A program made the position numbers and the translations under genes. The notes under the pieces are model-generated. The model ran no database searches, was not told the origin of the DNA, and worked only from the letters and a program-made list of their open reading frames with translations. Source: Fragum whitleyi (taxonomy: Eukaryota; Mollusca; Bivalvia; Cardiida; Cardiidae). Taken from it: a DNA stretch of 64,000 nt. Shown here one piece after another: positions 53,204 through 63,639 of the stretch (position 1 is its first letter; each line of letters starts with the position of its first letter). The DNA is taken from positions 53,866,399 through 53,930,398 of the forward strand of contig OX411552.1 of assembly GCA_948146395.1 (NCBI GenBank). Reading direction: 5' to 3'.

Positions 53204-53939
53204 AACTCAGATGGTTTCCTTTTGCGTGACGGGTCAAATGTATAATTTGAGGGAGGGCGGGTTGCCTTGACGAATGTCGTGGGGCGGGTCCAGCGATCCA
53301 TCTATCGACCCATCCAAGGACGTAACTAACATAACGTACATAACTTATTCAAGCTGTAGTTGCGATGGTTTGAATATATTCCATCACATTCATTTGCCAT
53401 GGTTCCAATATCGACTCTTTTTTATGTAACCTTCGGTGGTTGTCACCTCAATGCATATAAATGTCAAAATCATAGTTTAGTACGTGAAATTGACAAGGGG
53501 CATGATTTTGGAATTATTTTGAATGAAAATGAATGTGAAGAATGAGTTTTGAGTGAATTAAACGGGAGGTAATCCAATATCGCGAATTTTTCAACAAATT
53601 TAACGATATTTGTTACCTCTTTTGAAATAAAGAGCATGTAGTTTCTATGAAAAGCTTTCTTTGTTTTCATGTGCCCATCATACGCTTACAAAGTTCAATT
53701 ACGTTTGTGAAATCTAGGATGGATGAGGTGGATGCTAATTTTTTTAATTTTTACTTTTGAGCGATTTGAAATGATTTTGGTGAGTGTTTGGAATGAATGA
53801 ATCGGGCGCTGATTGGGGGATTTTAAATGGTAACCGTTTTGATTGAGATTGGACCCCAATGGCTTTGGAAAAAAGTGCAACCATTGGGCTAGACAACGCG
53901 GTGAGCTTATTTTCTTTTTATTTTGTATAACAGTTTCTC

Positions 53940-53952
53940 TTTCTATCATCAG
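53940..53952 (+). promoter_or_regulatory. Predicted 3' splice acceptor upstream of the forkhead start codon
   Basis: A pyrimidine-rich run ending in CATCAG stops eight bases before the forkhead ATG. It suggests that a non-coding first exon, or a short coding one, lies upstream in 53000-53900 or beyond. I could not identify that exon. Confidence 0.5.
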
Positions 53953-53960
53953 GTTCGAAG

Positions 53961-55163
53961 ATGTCCTGGATGTATAGACCGGTCAGCGGCTACGACATGA
54001 ACCAACACAATAATCTGACGCCATTCCAACCCTGGCTTGACACATTACAGAGACCGCACTGTGACTACATGACTATACTAGGAAACGCCTCGAACTTACC
54101 TGCTCACAACCTAACACAGAGCTATACCACATCTTGGCCTAGCACACCTGATATAACAACAGCGCCCTGTTACCTCCCCTTAGACCCACCACCTGTACTT
54201 CAGGCCACATCAGATAACAACTTTCTTCAAGATCAGACCAGACCTTCCAGTGTATTGTCTACTTACTCTTCTACGTCATCAACAAATACTAATTGTTCTA
54301 CAAACACAGACTGTACTGAGACCATCAGCCACGATTCACAAGCAGACAAAGATTCGAACAACAAATCTACGAAGCGTGGAAAGAAGAGAGGAGAAAACTA
54401 TCGACGATACCCTAAACCTCCCTACTCGTTCTGTGGACTGATAATTACTGCGATCATGAACTCACCCAAGCAACGACTCACACTGTCAGGTATCCACTCT
54501 AAACTCAAGGAACTATTTACCTTCTTCCGTGGAGAGTACACCGGATGGCGGGACTCCGTACGTCACAACCTATCCCACAATTCCTGTTTCTACAAGGTTC
54601 CGTATCCGTGCCCCGGTGAAGACGAACTAACAGGTAAAATGAATGGTAGACGAAACTACTGGAAAGTCGACATGACAAAAGCACCTAAGAACGTGTTCAA
54701 GATCCTCGACAAGAAAGCGTTACAAACCGAGACTTACAAAGAGTATATACACGAAGAACTTGGTCTACCAGAAATTCATATTCCAGAAAAGGCACCAGAG
54801 GATTCGATTTCGGCCATTAGTGAGAACCCAGTTGAGCAAGAAGACCACTCAATGACTCCACGTTTTCGATACAGTATGCGGTTACCCCATAAATATTGTA
54901 CATCCACCGACTCTCCCGAACAGTTCCGCCGAAGACACCCGTCATTACACGACAACACGCCGATCAAGATCGAGAAGACCGACGAAACTCCCGCCTGTAA
55001 ACGACAACGCCTCGAGGGTCCTTCGACAGATGGCGAAGAGTCACGAAGAGCCACGGATATGGATGAACTTCTAAGCTATGTGAAGAGTTTAACTGGTGAC
55101 AGTACCAACTCATCTGACGCTGTGAACAATCTTAGTGCCCTGTGTTGTCCGGACATCGCTTAA
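53961..55163 (+). CDS. Forkhead-box transcription factor, FoxH-like
   Basis: A 400-residue forkhead protein. Residues 1-130 are low-complexity and rich in Thr, Ser and Pro; 137-149 are basic (STKRGKKRG) and could serve nuclear import. The forkhead domain runs about 149-245: YPKPPYSFCGLI (helix 1), RLTLSGIHSKLKELF (helix 2), and recognition helix GWRDSVRHNLSHNSCF. The W-[KR]-D-S-[IV]-RHNLS form, the FFR-x-x-Y-x-GW lead-in and the WKVDMTKAP wing-2 segment recall vertebrate FoxH1 (WKDSIRHNLS, WxVDVxxIP) more than FoxA-G or FoxQ2 (WxNS). FoxH proteins work with Smads in Activin/Nodal signalling; that role is not shown here. The C terminus has a SUMO-type IKIE (335-338). A TTTCTATCATCAG acceptor ends at 53952, eight bases before ATG, so the 5' leader is probably spliced. 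The stop codon lies in the target site of a MITE. Orthology is tentative; forkhead identity is firm. Confidence 0.9.
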   Translation: MSWMYRPVSGYDMNQHNNLTPFQPWLDTLQRPHCDYMTILGNASNLPAHNLTQSYTTSWPSTPDITTAPCYLPLDPPPVLQATSDNNFLQDQTRPSSVLSTYSSTSSTNTNCSTNTDCTETISHDSQADKDSNNKSTKRGKKRGENYRRYPKPPYSFCGLIITAIMNSPKQRLTLSGIHSKLKELFTFFRGEYTGWRDSVRHNLSHNSCFYKVPYPCPGEDELTGKMNGRRNYWKVDMTKAPKNVFKILDKKALQTETYKEYIHEELGLPEIHIPEKAPEDSISAISENPVEQEDHSMTPRFRYSMRLPHKYCTSTDSPEQFRRRHPSLHDNTPIKIEKTDETPACKRQRLEGPSTDGEESRRATDMDELLSYVKSLTGDSTNSSDAVNNLSALCCPDIA

Positions 55164-55385
55164 CCCTTTCCTGTTTTACAAAATTTTGGACCTGTCCAAA
55201 TTCAAAGGTTTTGCAGAAAAAAATTTAAAGTGGATTTAAATTGAAAAATAACCATTCAGTAGGGTAGAAAATAGTGTGGAAAAAGAAGAAATTGCTTGTC
55301 AGAAGCAATTTCTTCTTTTTTTCACAATGTTTTCTCAATTATAAAATGACAGGTACGTAAAAAGCAGGGATTAAACAGCAAAGGG
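55164..55385 (+). mobile_element. piggyBac-like MITE, family P1, copy 2, at the forkhead stop codon
   Basis: Same 222-bp element as 36534-36754, with TIR CCCTTTCCTGTTTTA and inverse TTAAACAGCAAAGGG. The left TTAA (55160-55163) contains the TAA stop of the forkhead frame; the right TTAA is 55386-55389. Because TTAA is duplicated, the stop was already there and the protein is unchanged, but the original 3' UTR is now displaced by 226 bp. Confidence 0.85.
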
Positions 55386-55389
55386 TTAA

Positions 55390-56476
55390 ACTATGTAACA
55401 CACCTAGTATCTATGATATATATTATCCCTTATCCAGAAAAACTGGCTAAAGACGTCACTTCATAATTCAGTTCTCTTTCAGTTTTGTTTTTTTCTCTCT
55501 TTTACTAAACGAATATTCAAAAAAAAAAATAATAATAATAATAATAATAATGATAATAATCAACAATCACTAAACTGTTAGATAAAAATTGAAAAGAGGC
55601 GGAAAATTTTTAAAGAAATATTGAGTAAAAGAAAAATTGCTTTGCACAAGCAATTTCTCTTTTTCCTCGATGTTTTCAAACTTAATTACCTTCAGAGAAT
55701 ATAATTTGGTTTTTCGGAAATATTTAACTGATTCAAAGCATCTATTTCTTTTTGAAAATTCAATTTTTTATGGACTTTAATTTTTAATTTATTTATTTCA
55801 ATTTTTTGTCGAAATGTAGTTTTTAAACTTTTTTTTTTTTTTAGTTTTTTTATAGTTATTTCAATTTTCATTGTCATTAACGTAGGTTTTGCTGAATAAG
55901 GGATCATACATTTGTGCTTATTTAATATGATAAAAGTGCTCAATGAATGTGCTCTAATTAGTTATTTATGTGCTATTTAACTTAAAAATGATGTAGTAGC
56001 GAATGTTTAATAATGCATTCTACTTTCTTAAACGTTTTATGCAGTTTTGTCATATGTTCCTTTTCCTCTCACCAATATTAATAGGTTGGCACCAGTGTGA
56101 AATGAGAATTTATATGATAAAATTTGTGGTTTAGGTCACGTGATTATAAACTTTTTGTCATTCTCAACTGATCATTTTGTCAAAGTTTAACATAAGATTA
56201 CCAGACGTTACTTTGTTGTAATAATGATATAATTGCAATAACATAATAGAAATTATTAATATGTTGTTATAAAAAATATCTTTCACATTCGTTAAATATT
56301 CATTTAAATTCTAGATTGAGAAAATTCTCAGTTGAGCACGAAAAAAAGTTATAATCTCCGGCCCGATGCACTTTGGTCATCCATACGCTTGAAGGAAAAA
56401 AAAAACATCTTTGGAGATCTTTTAGGCATATTTATTTTATTACAAAAAAGACATAGAGGATAATCGTTTGTTTCAG
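55390..56476. other. Presumed 3' region of the forkhead gene, AT-rich
   Basis: Contains an AATAATAATAAT run at 55528-55560 and a small hairpin AAATTGCTTTGCACAAGCAA at about 55635, similar to the one inside the P1 MITE. No further exon is seen. Confidence 0.4.
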
Positions 56477-56580
56477 TGTAAGATCGATTAATGTTTTATT
56501 GAGTGAACAACAAAAGCTATATTTTCACGAGGAAAATATAGCTTTTGTCGTTCACGAAATGAAATATATCGATCTTGCAC
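56477..56580. repeat. Hairpin repeat, AAGATCGAT arms
   Basis: GTGTAAGATCGAT, GTGAACAACAAAAGC and TATATTTTC pair with GAAAATATA, GCTTTTGTCGTTCAC and ATCGATCTTGCAC, leaving an ACGAG loop. About 100 bp. Confidence 0.75.
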
Positions 56581-58020
56581 GAAAAAAAAAAGATTATTCT
56601 ATTTCCTAAATGCAAAAATGAGACAAAATGTAACATTTCTAGGACATATTTTCGTAAAGCGCGTCAGTGATTGCTATGCAACGTTCATTGTGACGTCAAT
56701 AATTTCGCCCCGCATAGATGACGTAGGATAGGGTGAAATTCACAAAAGCAGGGTATAAAATTTTGATAATTTCACTGCTTTTGCCATGAGATTATCCAGT
56801 GATACTCTACCGTTATTCTCGATAAACCACCGAAAAGCATTAAAGAAAAATACATATATATGTCTTTATTGTAATGAATTACAATGTAATGCCGCTGCTA
56901 TATGAATCGTTACTTTAAAAGCAATTTTGGTTACCCTGTTCGCGTGGGAATGGAGAACCGAAATTGCATGTAAAACAGCCGTTCACCATAAAATAATGGC
57001 AGCTGTACTGTCGTGTAAGTACTGTTTTAATAATAAATATTAATAGTATTTTTTTAAGTTGCATTTTATTCCATAATCAATTAAGCATATTTTAACTCGT
57101 CCATACGTCAATAACCATGCGATAAAGTAAATACTTTGTCAATGGTATTGTGGTATTTCTTTCAAAAGTTAGCCGACGAAAGTCTTGATCGCGTGTAAAT
57201 AGCTGTATCTAACCAAAAGGATAAACGTGCTGTGCGAAAGTGAACAGATTGCACCGATGGGGTACCAAATCCTTGTAACTTTTCCAAGCTGAAGTTACGA
57301 GAGTTTGGTTGCCAATCTTTAACTCAAATAACTATCTATAAGACTGAGTATTTTTAACTGAAAGCTGTAAATGCAACGAACCGATACTAAAGCTCCGCCC
57401 CACCAGGGTAATAATCTAAGATTATATATCTTCTAAAAAACTGTTTATCTCAATAAATATTGATAGAAAATTAACTCTTTGGGTGTTTGTGTTTCATGAT
57501 TATGTATTTACCTCCCTTGTAATAGATTTTCGTGTTCTTGCATTTTTGAGCATTTAGTTTTTTGGTTTTTTTTGTAAAAAAAAAGTAAAAAGCAAAAAAT
57601 ATGAAGGATTTTTGAAAGCGAAAACAGTTAATTGTCGTATCGTTTTCTACACTAGTCTCCCTCATAGTTTTCTCACTTTGTTTGCCGAATTTAGTAACAT
57701 GGACAAAAAAAATACGATCCCTTATTATTTTCGTCAAAAAAGAACATGTTTCGATTAACATTGTGAAAAGGGAAACAATTGCTAGAAACAAACAATTTCA
57801 TCGTTATCAACAAGGATTTCTACACAAGAGACTAAGGTTTCAAAAGTCACACCCTTAAGTACAACGTCTGCAATTTCTTTTTTAATTTCACCATTGAAAA
57901 TGTGGTGTTGGAATGACTGAGTTTTTTTGTATGTGGGCTTATCGTAGAAACTATAAGTTTCATTTCATCATTTGTCCACATTGTTTTTGTGTGGTGCGGT
58001 ATCTCTTGACGACAGCTTGA
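56581..58020. other. Intergenic, no supported gene
   Basis: AT-rich. A minus-strand frame at 57791-57471 is lysine- and phenylalanine-rich low-complexity sequence without a domain. Half-palindromic words around 56690-56790 (GGTGAAATTCACAAAAGCAG) may be another decayed MITE. Confidence 0.35.
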
Positions 58021-58403
58021 ATGTGCCCTGCGCTCAGGATGACATTAGTGAAAACTGTTGGTAACTTATCCCGCTTTGCACATCTTTAGTGCAAAGCGGA
58101 GAAAAAAAGTTCAAACATTTTTCACAAGGATTTCTAAAACTGAACGCACCCGTGGTTTTGGTAGGCTTGAGGTGATATTCGACATCAAAAGCGATTAAAT
58201 GGTTGATTTGATTGGACAATCGATTTTTGATTGACCGCAACATTAAGTCGTGTAACTGATGGATTATATCGCCCGCGGTACATTCAAAATACGATCCTCG
58301 CTAGAAAAGTGTTTTTGGCGAGAACTTAAAGTGTCCTTAAAGAAACACAGGACAGCAAATAAAATAAAGTTCTGTAGATCTTAATTCCTATTTCTAGATA
58401 GCC

Positions 58404-58446
<43 letters not shown>

Positions 58447-58780
58447 GGGGGGGGGGGATAAGAGTTAACATAACTTTTGAAACATATATAAGTGTCATTT
58501 TTCTTTAAGAATACGCCCTTTTTTCATTTTTTTCATTACTAAATTCTTAGAAAAAAAAAGAAGACGATATTTTCGAAAACTTAAAGACTGAAATTAACGA
58601 AAGTAGATAGACAAAGATATTTCATTTATCAAAGCTCTGCTGAAATCGCCGACATTCAGAATGACAAAATGGTACAAAATGTTTGTAGATTATACCCAGC
58701 TTTGAACGCAATTGTACGTGCAAAACGGGATGTATTTTTTGCAAACAGTTTGCATCGTTCTGTCATCCTGAACACAGGAC
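58021..58780. repeat. CCTGAACACAGG hairpin family fragments with poly-T/poly-G
   Basis: 58026-58105 (GCGCTCAGGATGACA, CCCGCTTTGCACATC, GTGCAAAGCGG) and 58655-58780 (CAGAATGACA, GCAAACAGTTTGCATCG, GTCATCCTGAACACAGG) are partial relatives of the hairpin at 14301. Between them lies a poly-T run of about 45 followed by about 13 G (58408-58457). Confidence 0.55.
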
Positions 58781-59821
58781 TGATCTTTTTTTCCTAACGA
58801 CCATGCGCATTTACGACGTTACCACTTGAGGTTACCGGGTAGAAAAGCCTTGATTTTGAACGTCTATGTTCAACTTTGACAACCGCAAGACTAAACTACC
58901 ATTAAAACATGCTTTCGTTACAGTATTTTCGTTATCAAACTATTTTTTTGCCTGGTTCCCGCTGTTTGCTCGCGGCGTGTTTTGTAGACAATTAAAAAGA
59001 GGTTTAAATTTATTACAGCAGCAGGAAACAGTCACGGTAAATTAATTCTCGTAGATCGACTCCACGCCTTCGCTGAGTTTACATACGCTTACGATTCTAG
59101 AAACTCTTTTTTCTGTGAAATTTCTGGCTGAATACAAAATTCCATTGGCCCTTAATCTAACGCAAAATTATAATCAATACCTATAACAGAGGGTAAGACT
59201 GTCAAACCCAACCGGCAATATTTTTTTCATTATATACCAGTTGACAATTCTGCTTAAAGGAGGCCGAATGCTTATTACTTACAATTAACTACAACGTGAA
59301 ATTGGCGCGGTGGATGATATTGGAATGAAATAGAATGAGTTTTCGGTGCGAGTTTTGAGTGATATCCAAGGGAGGTAATATAATGTAGCTAATTTTGTTC
59401 AAGATGATCAATGAGGCATTTTTCTAATGATTTTTGATCTATTTAAGTGAGTTTTTGGACTGAATAAATGGAGCACTGAGTGATTGATTAGAACGGTTTT
59501 GATCGGAATGGGTGTTAATTTCACGATGTAATAATCTGTATGCTTAAAGAGTTACTACATGTGGCCGTGCGTTCGAGGCGACACAATTAGGATTACTGTT
59601 AGAAATTGTTGTACCCCGATGAGCACGTTCACAATTATAACTTTTTTTTTAGGGGGGGGGGGGGGGGGGTATTTACAAGTCCAAGGTAAAAATATTGTCA
59701 ACCAGGTAAACTGTCAATATTATTGATCGTATAGGGGCAAAACTGAAGACTGGCCAGTATCTTGGGTCAATATTGTCAGTAACAGATTCTGGTTTGGCGA
59801 TTTCTATATAGATGTAAGGTA
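58781..59821. other. Intergenic with a copy of the forkhead-upstream repeat
   Basis: 59315-59525 shares GTTTTGAGTGA, GGGAGGTAAT and CGGTTTTGAT with 53510-53860. A poly-T then poly-G tract lies at 59640-59670. No gene is seen. Confidence 0.35.
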
Positions 59822-59970
59822 GTGGACCCGTTTTAGTTCCACAACATTTCAGAACTCATTATCTTTCATAATGTTGACACCGGTTTCCTAATTACATCGA
59901 AATGGAAATCTCGGTTAACACTTTTAAAGTTCAAAACTTCCGAAACCTTGCGGAACTAATACGGGTCCAC
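59822..59970. mobile_element. Small TA-flanked palindromic MITE
   Basis: Ends GTGGACCCGTTTTAGTTCC and GGAACTAATACGGGTCCAC are inverses; TA flanks at 59820-59821 and 59971-59972. Length 149 bp. Confidence 0.75.
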
Positions 59971-60569
59971 TAGCTTGAGCCGCAAAAACCGCTTTATTAG
60001 TTAATCAACAAAACGCATCATGTGGGTAATTAAAAATGGGGGAGCCCGCGAGCACCATCGACTGTCCACCAAAAGGTTGCAGTCCTATCTATAAACTATG
60101 TCAAAATTCAAATCTTGTACTTGCTTATTTCGACATAAATGGAAAGTAATTCATAAGAACCATTAAAAATAAAGCGTCGTTGTGCGATCAAAACTGCATA
60201 CTTTCATCTTTATTCAAACTGCATTATATGTTTGCCATCCTATGTTCTTTGTTTCATTCACCCAGCGAGTGTACACGTATTAGGATAAAGATCAAGAAAC
60301 ATGTAATAAAATCATTTTTATTCGAAATAAAAAAACAAGGTTGAATGTGTTTTGTGTTATTTATTAGGGAAACGCTAAACGGTTACAATGAATCAGTCGG
60401 GTTACTGAGATATATCTGAATCATAGGCAACCATAACCATCGCAGGACTCGTGTTTGATCCTTAAACCAGGGTTTGTCCCTTAAAACCTGACCATTTTTC
60501 CTGTTTGAGTTACTGTATTTCTAACGATGTTTGAGTTCCAATTTTTGTCCTCGTTGGTTTTACGCCGGT

Positions 60570-60617
60570 GCAAACCTTTGAATTTAGACAGATCCAAAAT
60601 TGTAAAACTGGAAAGGG
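60570..60617 (-). mobile_element. piggyBac-like MITE family P1, end fragment
   Basis: Inverse of the P1 left end: AAACCTTTGAATTTAGACAG, CCAAAATTGTAAAAC and GGAAAGGG, followed by TTAA at 60618-60621. The remainder of the element is absent. Confidence 0.65.
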
Positions 60618-61855
60618 TTAAATCAAATCCGATTTAACAAACATACCTCTAGAAATAAGCACCAAGTTTCTGAATGCAAAACTATTTTCATAGGAACTTG
60701 CAATAGATTTGCAGTGATCCGTCGCTTTGTTATATATCATACTCAGTTCCAAAAGAAGTGTTCACCTACAAATTTCGAATAACTTACATCTCTAAAGGTC
60801 ACGTTATTTCCCATGACAAACCACAAGGCCATTTACCACCGATCGTTCGAGGAAAATTAATAAGTAAGTAAATATAGTGAAAACTGCACGCATCGGTAGG
60901 GATGCGGCCTTTGTTTTTACATAACTTGCTTGTGCACCCCGTAGTAGGCAAAAAGTGATTTTAAGGAAAGTGCTGAACTCATTTGTTTTGTTCTACCTAA
61001 CAAATAAATTATGTCTTTACAATAAGTGTACAATATGTAAGAAACGTAGGCTCGTTTGGGCTATAAAAGTTGGCAAGACTTAAAGAACATTCTTTGTTCT
61101 TGAAATCTATGCAGAAAATGCTTCCGTGAGCGATTCATTTTGTCACAATTTTTCATGGCGCACAACCACCCTCAAAATTCTCATGATACAAAAGAGTTTC
61201 CTTACTTGGGAACCACCATCAAAGGCCAGGCTCTTAGAAAAAAAGTTCCCTCTTAGATTCATGTAGATTTTATTCATTATGCATGAAATGTAGCAGAGGT
61301 CTGGCACTTGACTGAACCTCATTTCAAGCACTTCACTGTTATTTGAACATTAAAACAATGTGGCAAAAGGACCACACATTCTTTTTCTAACCGCACTATT
61401 TCATATTGAAGATGACTAGGAACGGAATTCTTAATCATGTGCATAACAATTTAATTGGGAGGGTTAATTAAAAAAAAAACACGAATATTTAAAAAGTTTT
61501 TAACTGACATATCATTTCGATTGATCTTTTTCATGAAATAAAAGACCTGAATCTATTGAAATGTCTCAAATGAGAAGGAAAGGTGTTCATTTGATCATAT
61601 GATAAATAAAAAAAATGCTCATGGTCACTTTGCATTACTATTCTAAGCGTTTCTTTTTCAAGTCAGTATACACGTATGATATATCTTTATTTTCCTTAAT
61701 TTTCTGTGGATCCCAAAGACACAATTAACAAGAGACGATCGAGCGCCTGTTTCGCTCCACATGCCTGAATCTACTGATATGATTAAAAGAGAACTAAAGT
61801 GTTTTAACCCTTTTTTAAAGAACGTTAACTCAAATGCTTCAATATTTCTTTGACT

Positions 61856-61916
61856 GGCGAGCCTGTCCTAATCTATCGATACTAGAATCGGAGTCTAGCG
61901 TAGATTGAACAGGTTT
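61856..61916. repeat. GGCGAGCCTGTC hairpin, copy 3
   Basis: GGCGAGCCTGTCCTAATCTA and CGATAC are followed by AGAATCGGAGTCTAGCG and TAGATTGAACAGG, the same order as the copy at 16158. Confidence 0.65.
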
Positions 61917-62779
61917 ATACCTCGATATTATTGACATGAGCTGGACGATTAAGAAATACGTGTTATTTGCGTTCGTTATGATAAAAGTTCAACATATGTA
62001 ATCCACAAGTTACTTCCCTTAAACTAAAAAGGTTAAAGTCAATTCATGGTATTTGAAAACGCGGGAAAAGGTGGTATAAGCAGGAGTAGGGGTGCACTGA
62101 CATGAAATCTAAAAAGCGTTAGAAAACGGTACTTAATTATAAATACAATCACCAATATACTTAAAGAGTAAAGACAGTCACCATGTATACCATTCTTTTC
62201 TTCCTATCGATATGCATTGCCTATTGCCGTCATAATGTTAGTTTCTTTGTGATTAAGTCGGTTTCTAATCATGTTAATTTTATGCTTTGACAGATGACGA
62301 TTGCCTGTGTAAAGCGAAAGGATGGTAAAAAGCCAGTAGGTTTGCGTTTCTTTGATCGTTCAGTATAGTCAGAGAACGTGACAACAAAAATTCCGTTGGT
62401 CCCAATTTGCCTAATTTAACTCGTCTTAAGTCTGTTTATAAATATTCAAATATCATGGTTTACCTATAGTATTTGAGTCTGTGCGTTACATTTCCAACGA
62501 TTTGAAATGTGCGTGAGGTACATACACTGAGAAGCGTAGACAGCCAAAAACTCTAAATACAAAGTAACCTGATGTTCTACGGATACTATGAGATATTATT
62601 ATCTATCTACTTAACCCAAAGTAAAGACTCTGGTCAGACTGTGCGGATACACAGGATAACCAGAGTCCTTTGCCCATGTTTGGAAATCTCACGCACGGGC
62701 TCATTTAATATCAAACAAGGCTCCTTTTTTGTCCAGGAGCGTTTGAATTGCTCCGCCCAAATGACATTTTTCATCTGAT

Positions 62780-63596
62780 CACAATATTTTTATAGATTGA
62801 AAAAGGGTCACTAAAGGAATATTCCAGAGATATTTGGTTGATATCCATGCTTTAGATTCTGAGAAAATGATTTCCACTTTATTACATATAGAGAAATGAC
62901 CTCCATCCATAAAAGAAATGATTTTCATCTCATCACAACGATTTTTTAGAACCGATAGAGGGTCACTCAAGGATCATGCCAGCAAAATTTGGTTGATATC
63001 TATCTGTTGGATTCTGAAAAAAAAGTTACAAAATACCATAGAAGGAAATCGCCCTGTTTTAAATTGGATCAAAAATCAATGAACAACTTTGAAAGAGGGT
63101 CACCCAATGATCATTCCTGTGAAGTTTGGTTAAAATTCGTCCAGTAGTTTTTGAGAAATTTTTTAAAGAAAAAAATACGACCGGACGCATGGACGGACGC
63201 ACGACGAACACGGTGCCATAACAATAGCCCCAGTGGCCTTGGGTCAGTGAGACCAAAAAATGACCTCCGCCAATAAAAGCCATTCTCTTTATTATGACCT
63301 CCGCCAATAACAGCAATTCTCTTAACTAGTATAGGCAAAAATAAGTTGATTAAAATAACTTCATTACTTACCGAGAAAATCTTTTTTTTCCAAATTCTTT
63401 GGTTTTCACTACATAGTATATAGAGAACTGACTTCCACCCATAAAAGCTTTTCACCCGATCTTCAACAAACTTGATGGATGAAATTCAGCCAGTAGTTTC
63501 TTGGGAGATGCTTTTTAAGGTATTAACGCATGCAAGGACGACGGACACAGTCCCATGACAATAGATTAAGTTGCCTTCGGCCAGTGGAGCTTAAAC
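62780..63596 (-). mobile_element. Satellite-core family H elements, reverse orientation, two heads
   Basis: On the minus strand, monomers with GGCGGAGGTCAT and TTGGTTGATATC words, and two head regions: one at 63180-63258 (GTGCGTCCGTCCATGCGTCC) and one at 63530-63596 (AGCTCCACTGGCC). This suggests one H element inside another. Immediately outside, a 21-bp unit ACAAGGGGGAATAATTATAA is duplicated (63595-63637). The open frames here are not genes. Confidence 0.6.
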
Positions 63597-63639
63597 AAGG
63601 GGGAATAATTATAAAACAAGGGGGAATAATTATAAAGGC

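Larger units (their letters stand above)
52991..53952. other. Upstream region of the forkhead gene
   Basis: Contains a hairpin repeat (53133-53203) and a dispersed repeat (53510-53860) with GTTTTGAGTGA and GGGAGGTAAT that recurs at 59315. It presumably includes the forkhead promoter or first intron. No TATA box is convincing. Confidence 0.4.
59973..62779. other. Gene-free stretch with MITE fragments
   Basis: Fragments seen: the left end of hAT-like family N at 60443-60500 (CAGGACTCGTGTTTGATCC), an inverted left end of the P1 MITE at 60570-60617 next to TTAA, and the GGCGAGCCTGTC hairpin at 61856. The rest shows no gene. Confidence 0.4.

Noticed and set aside
57471..57791. 106-residue minus-strand frame
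   Set aside because: Low-complexity Lys/Phe-rich translation of AT-rich DNA.
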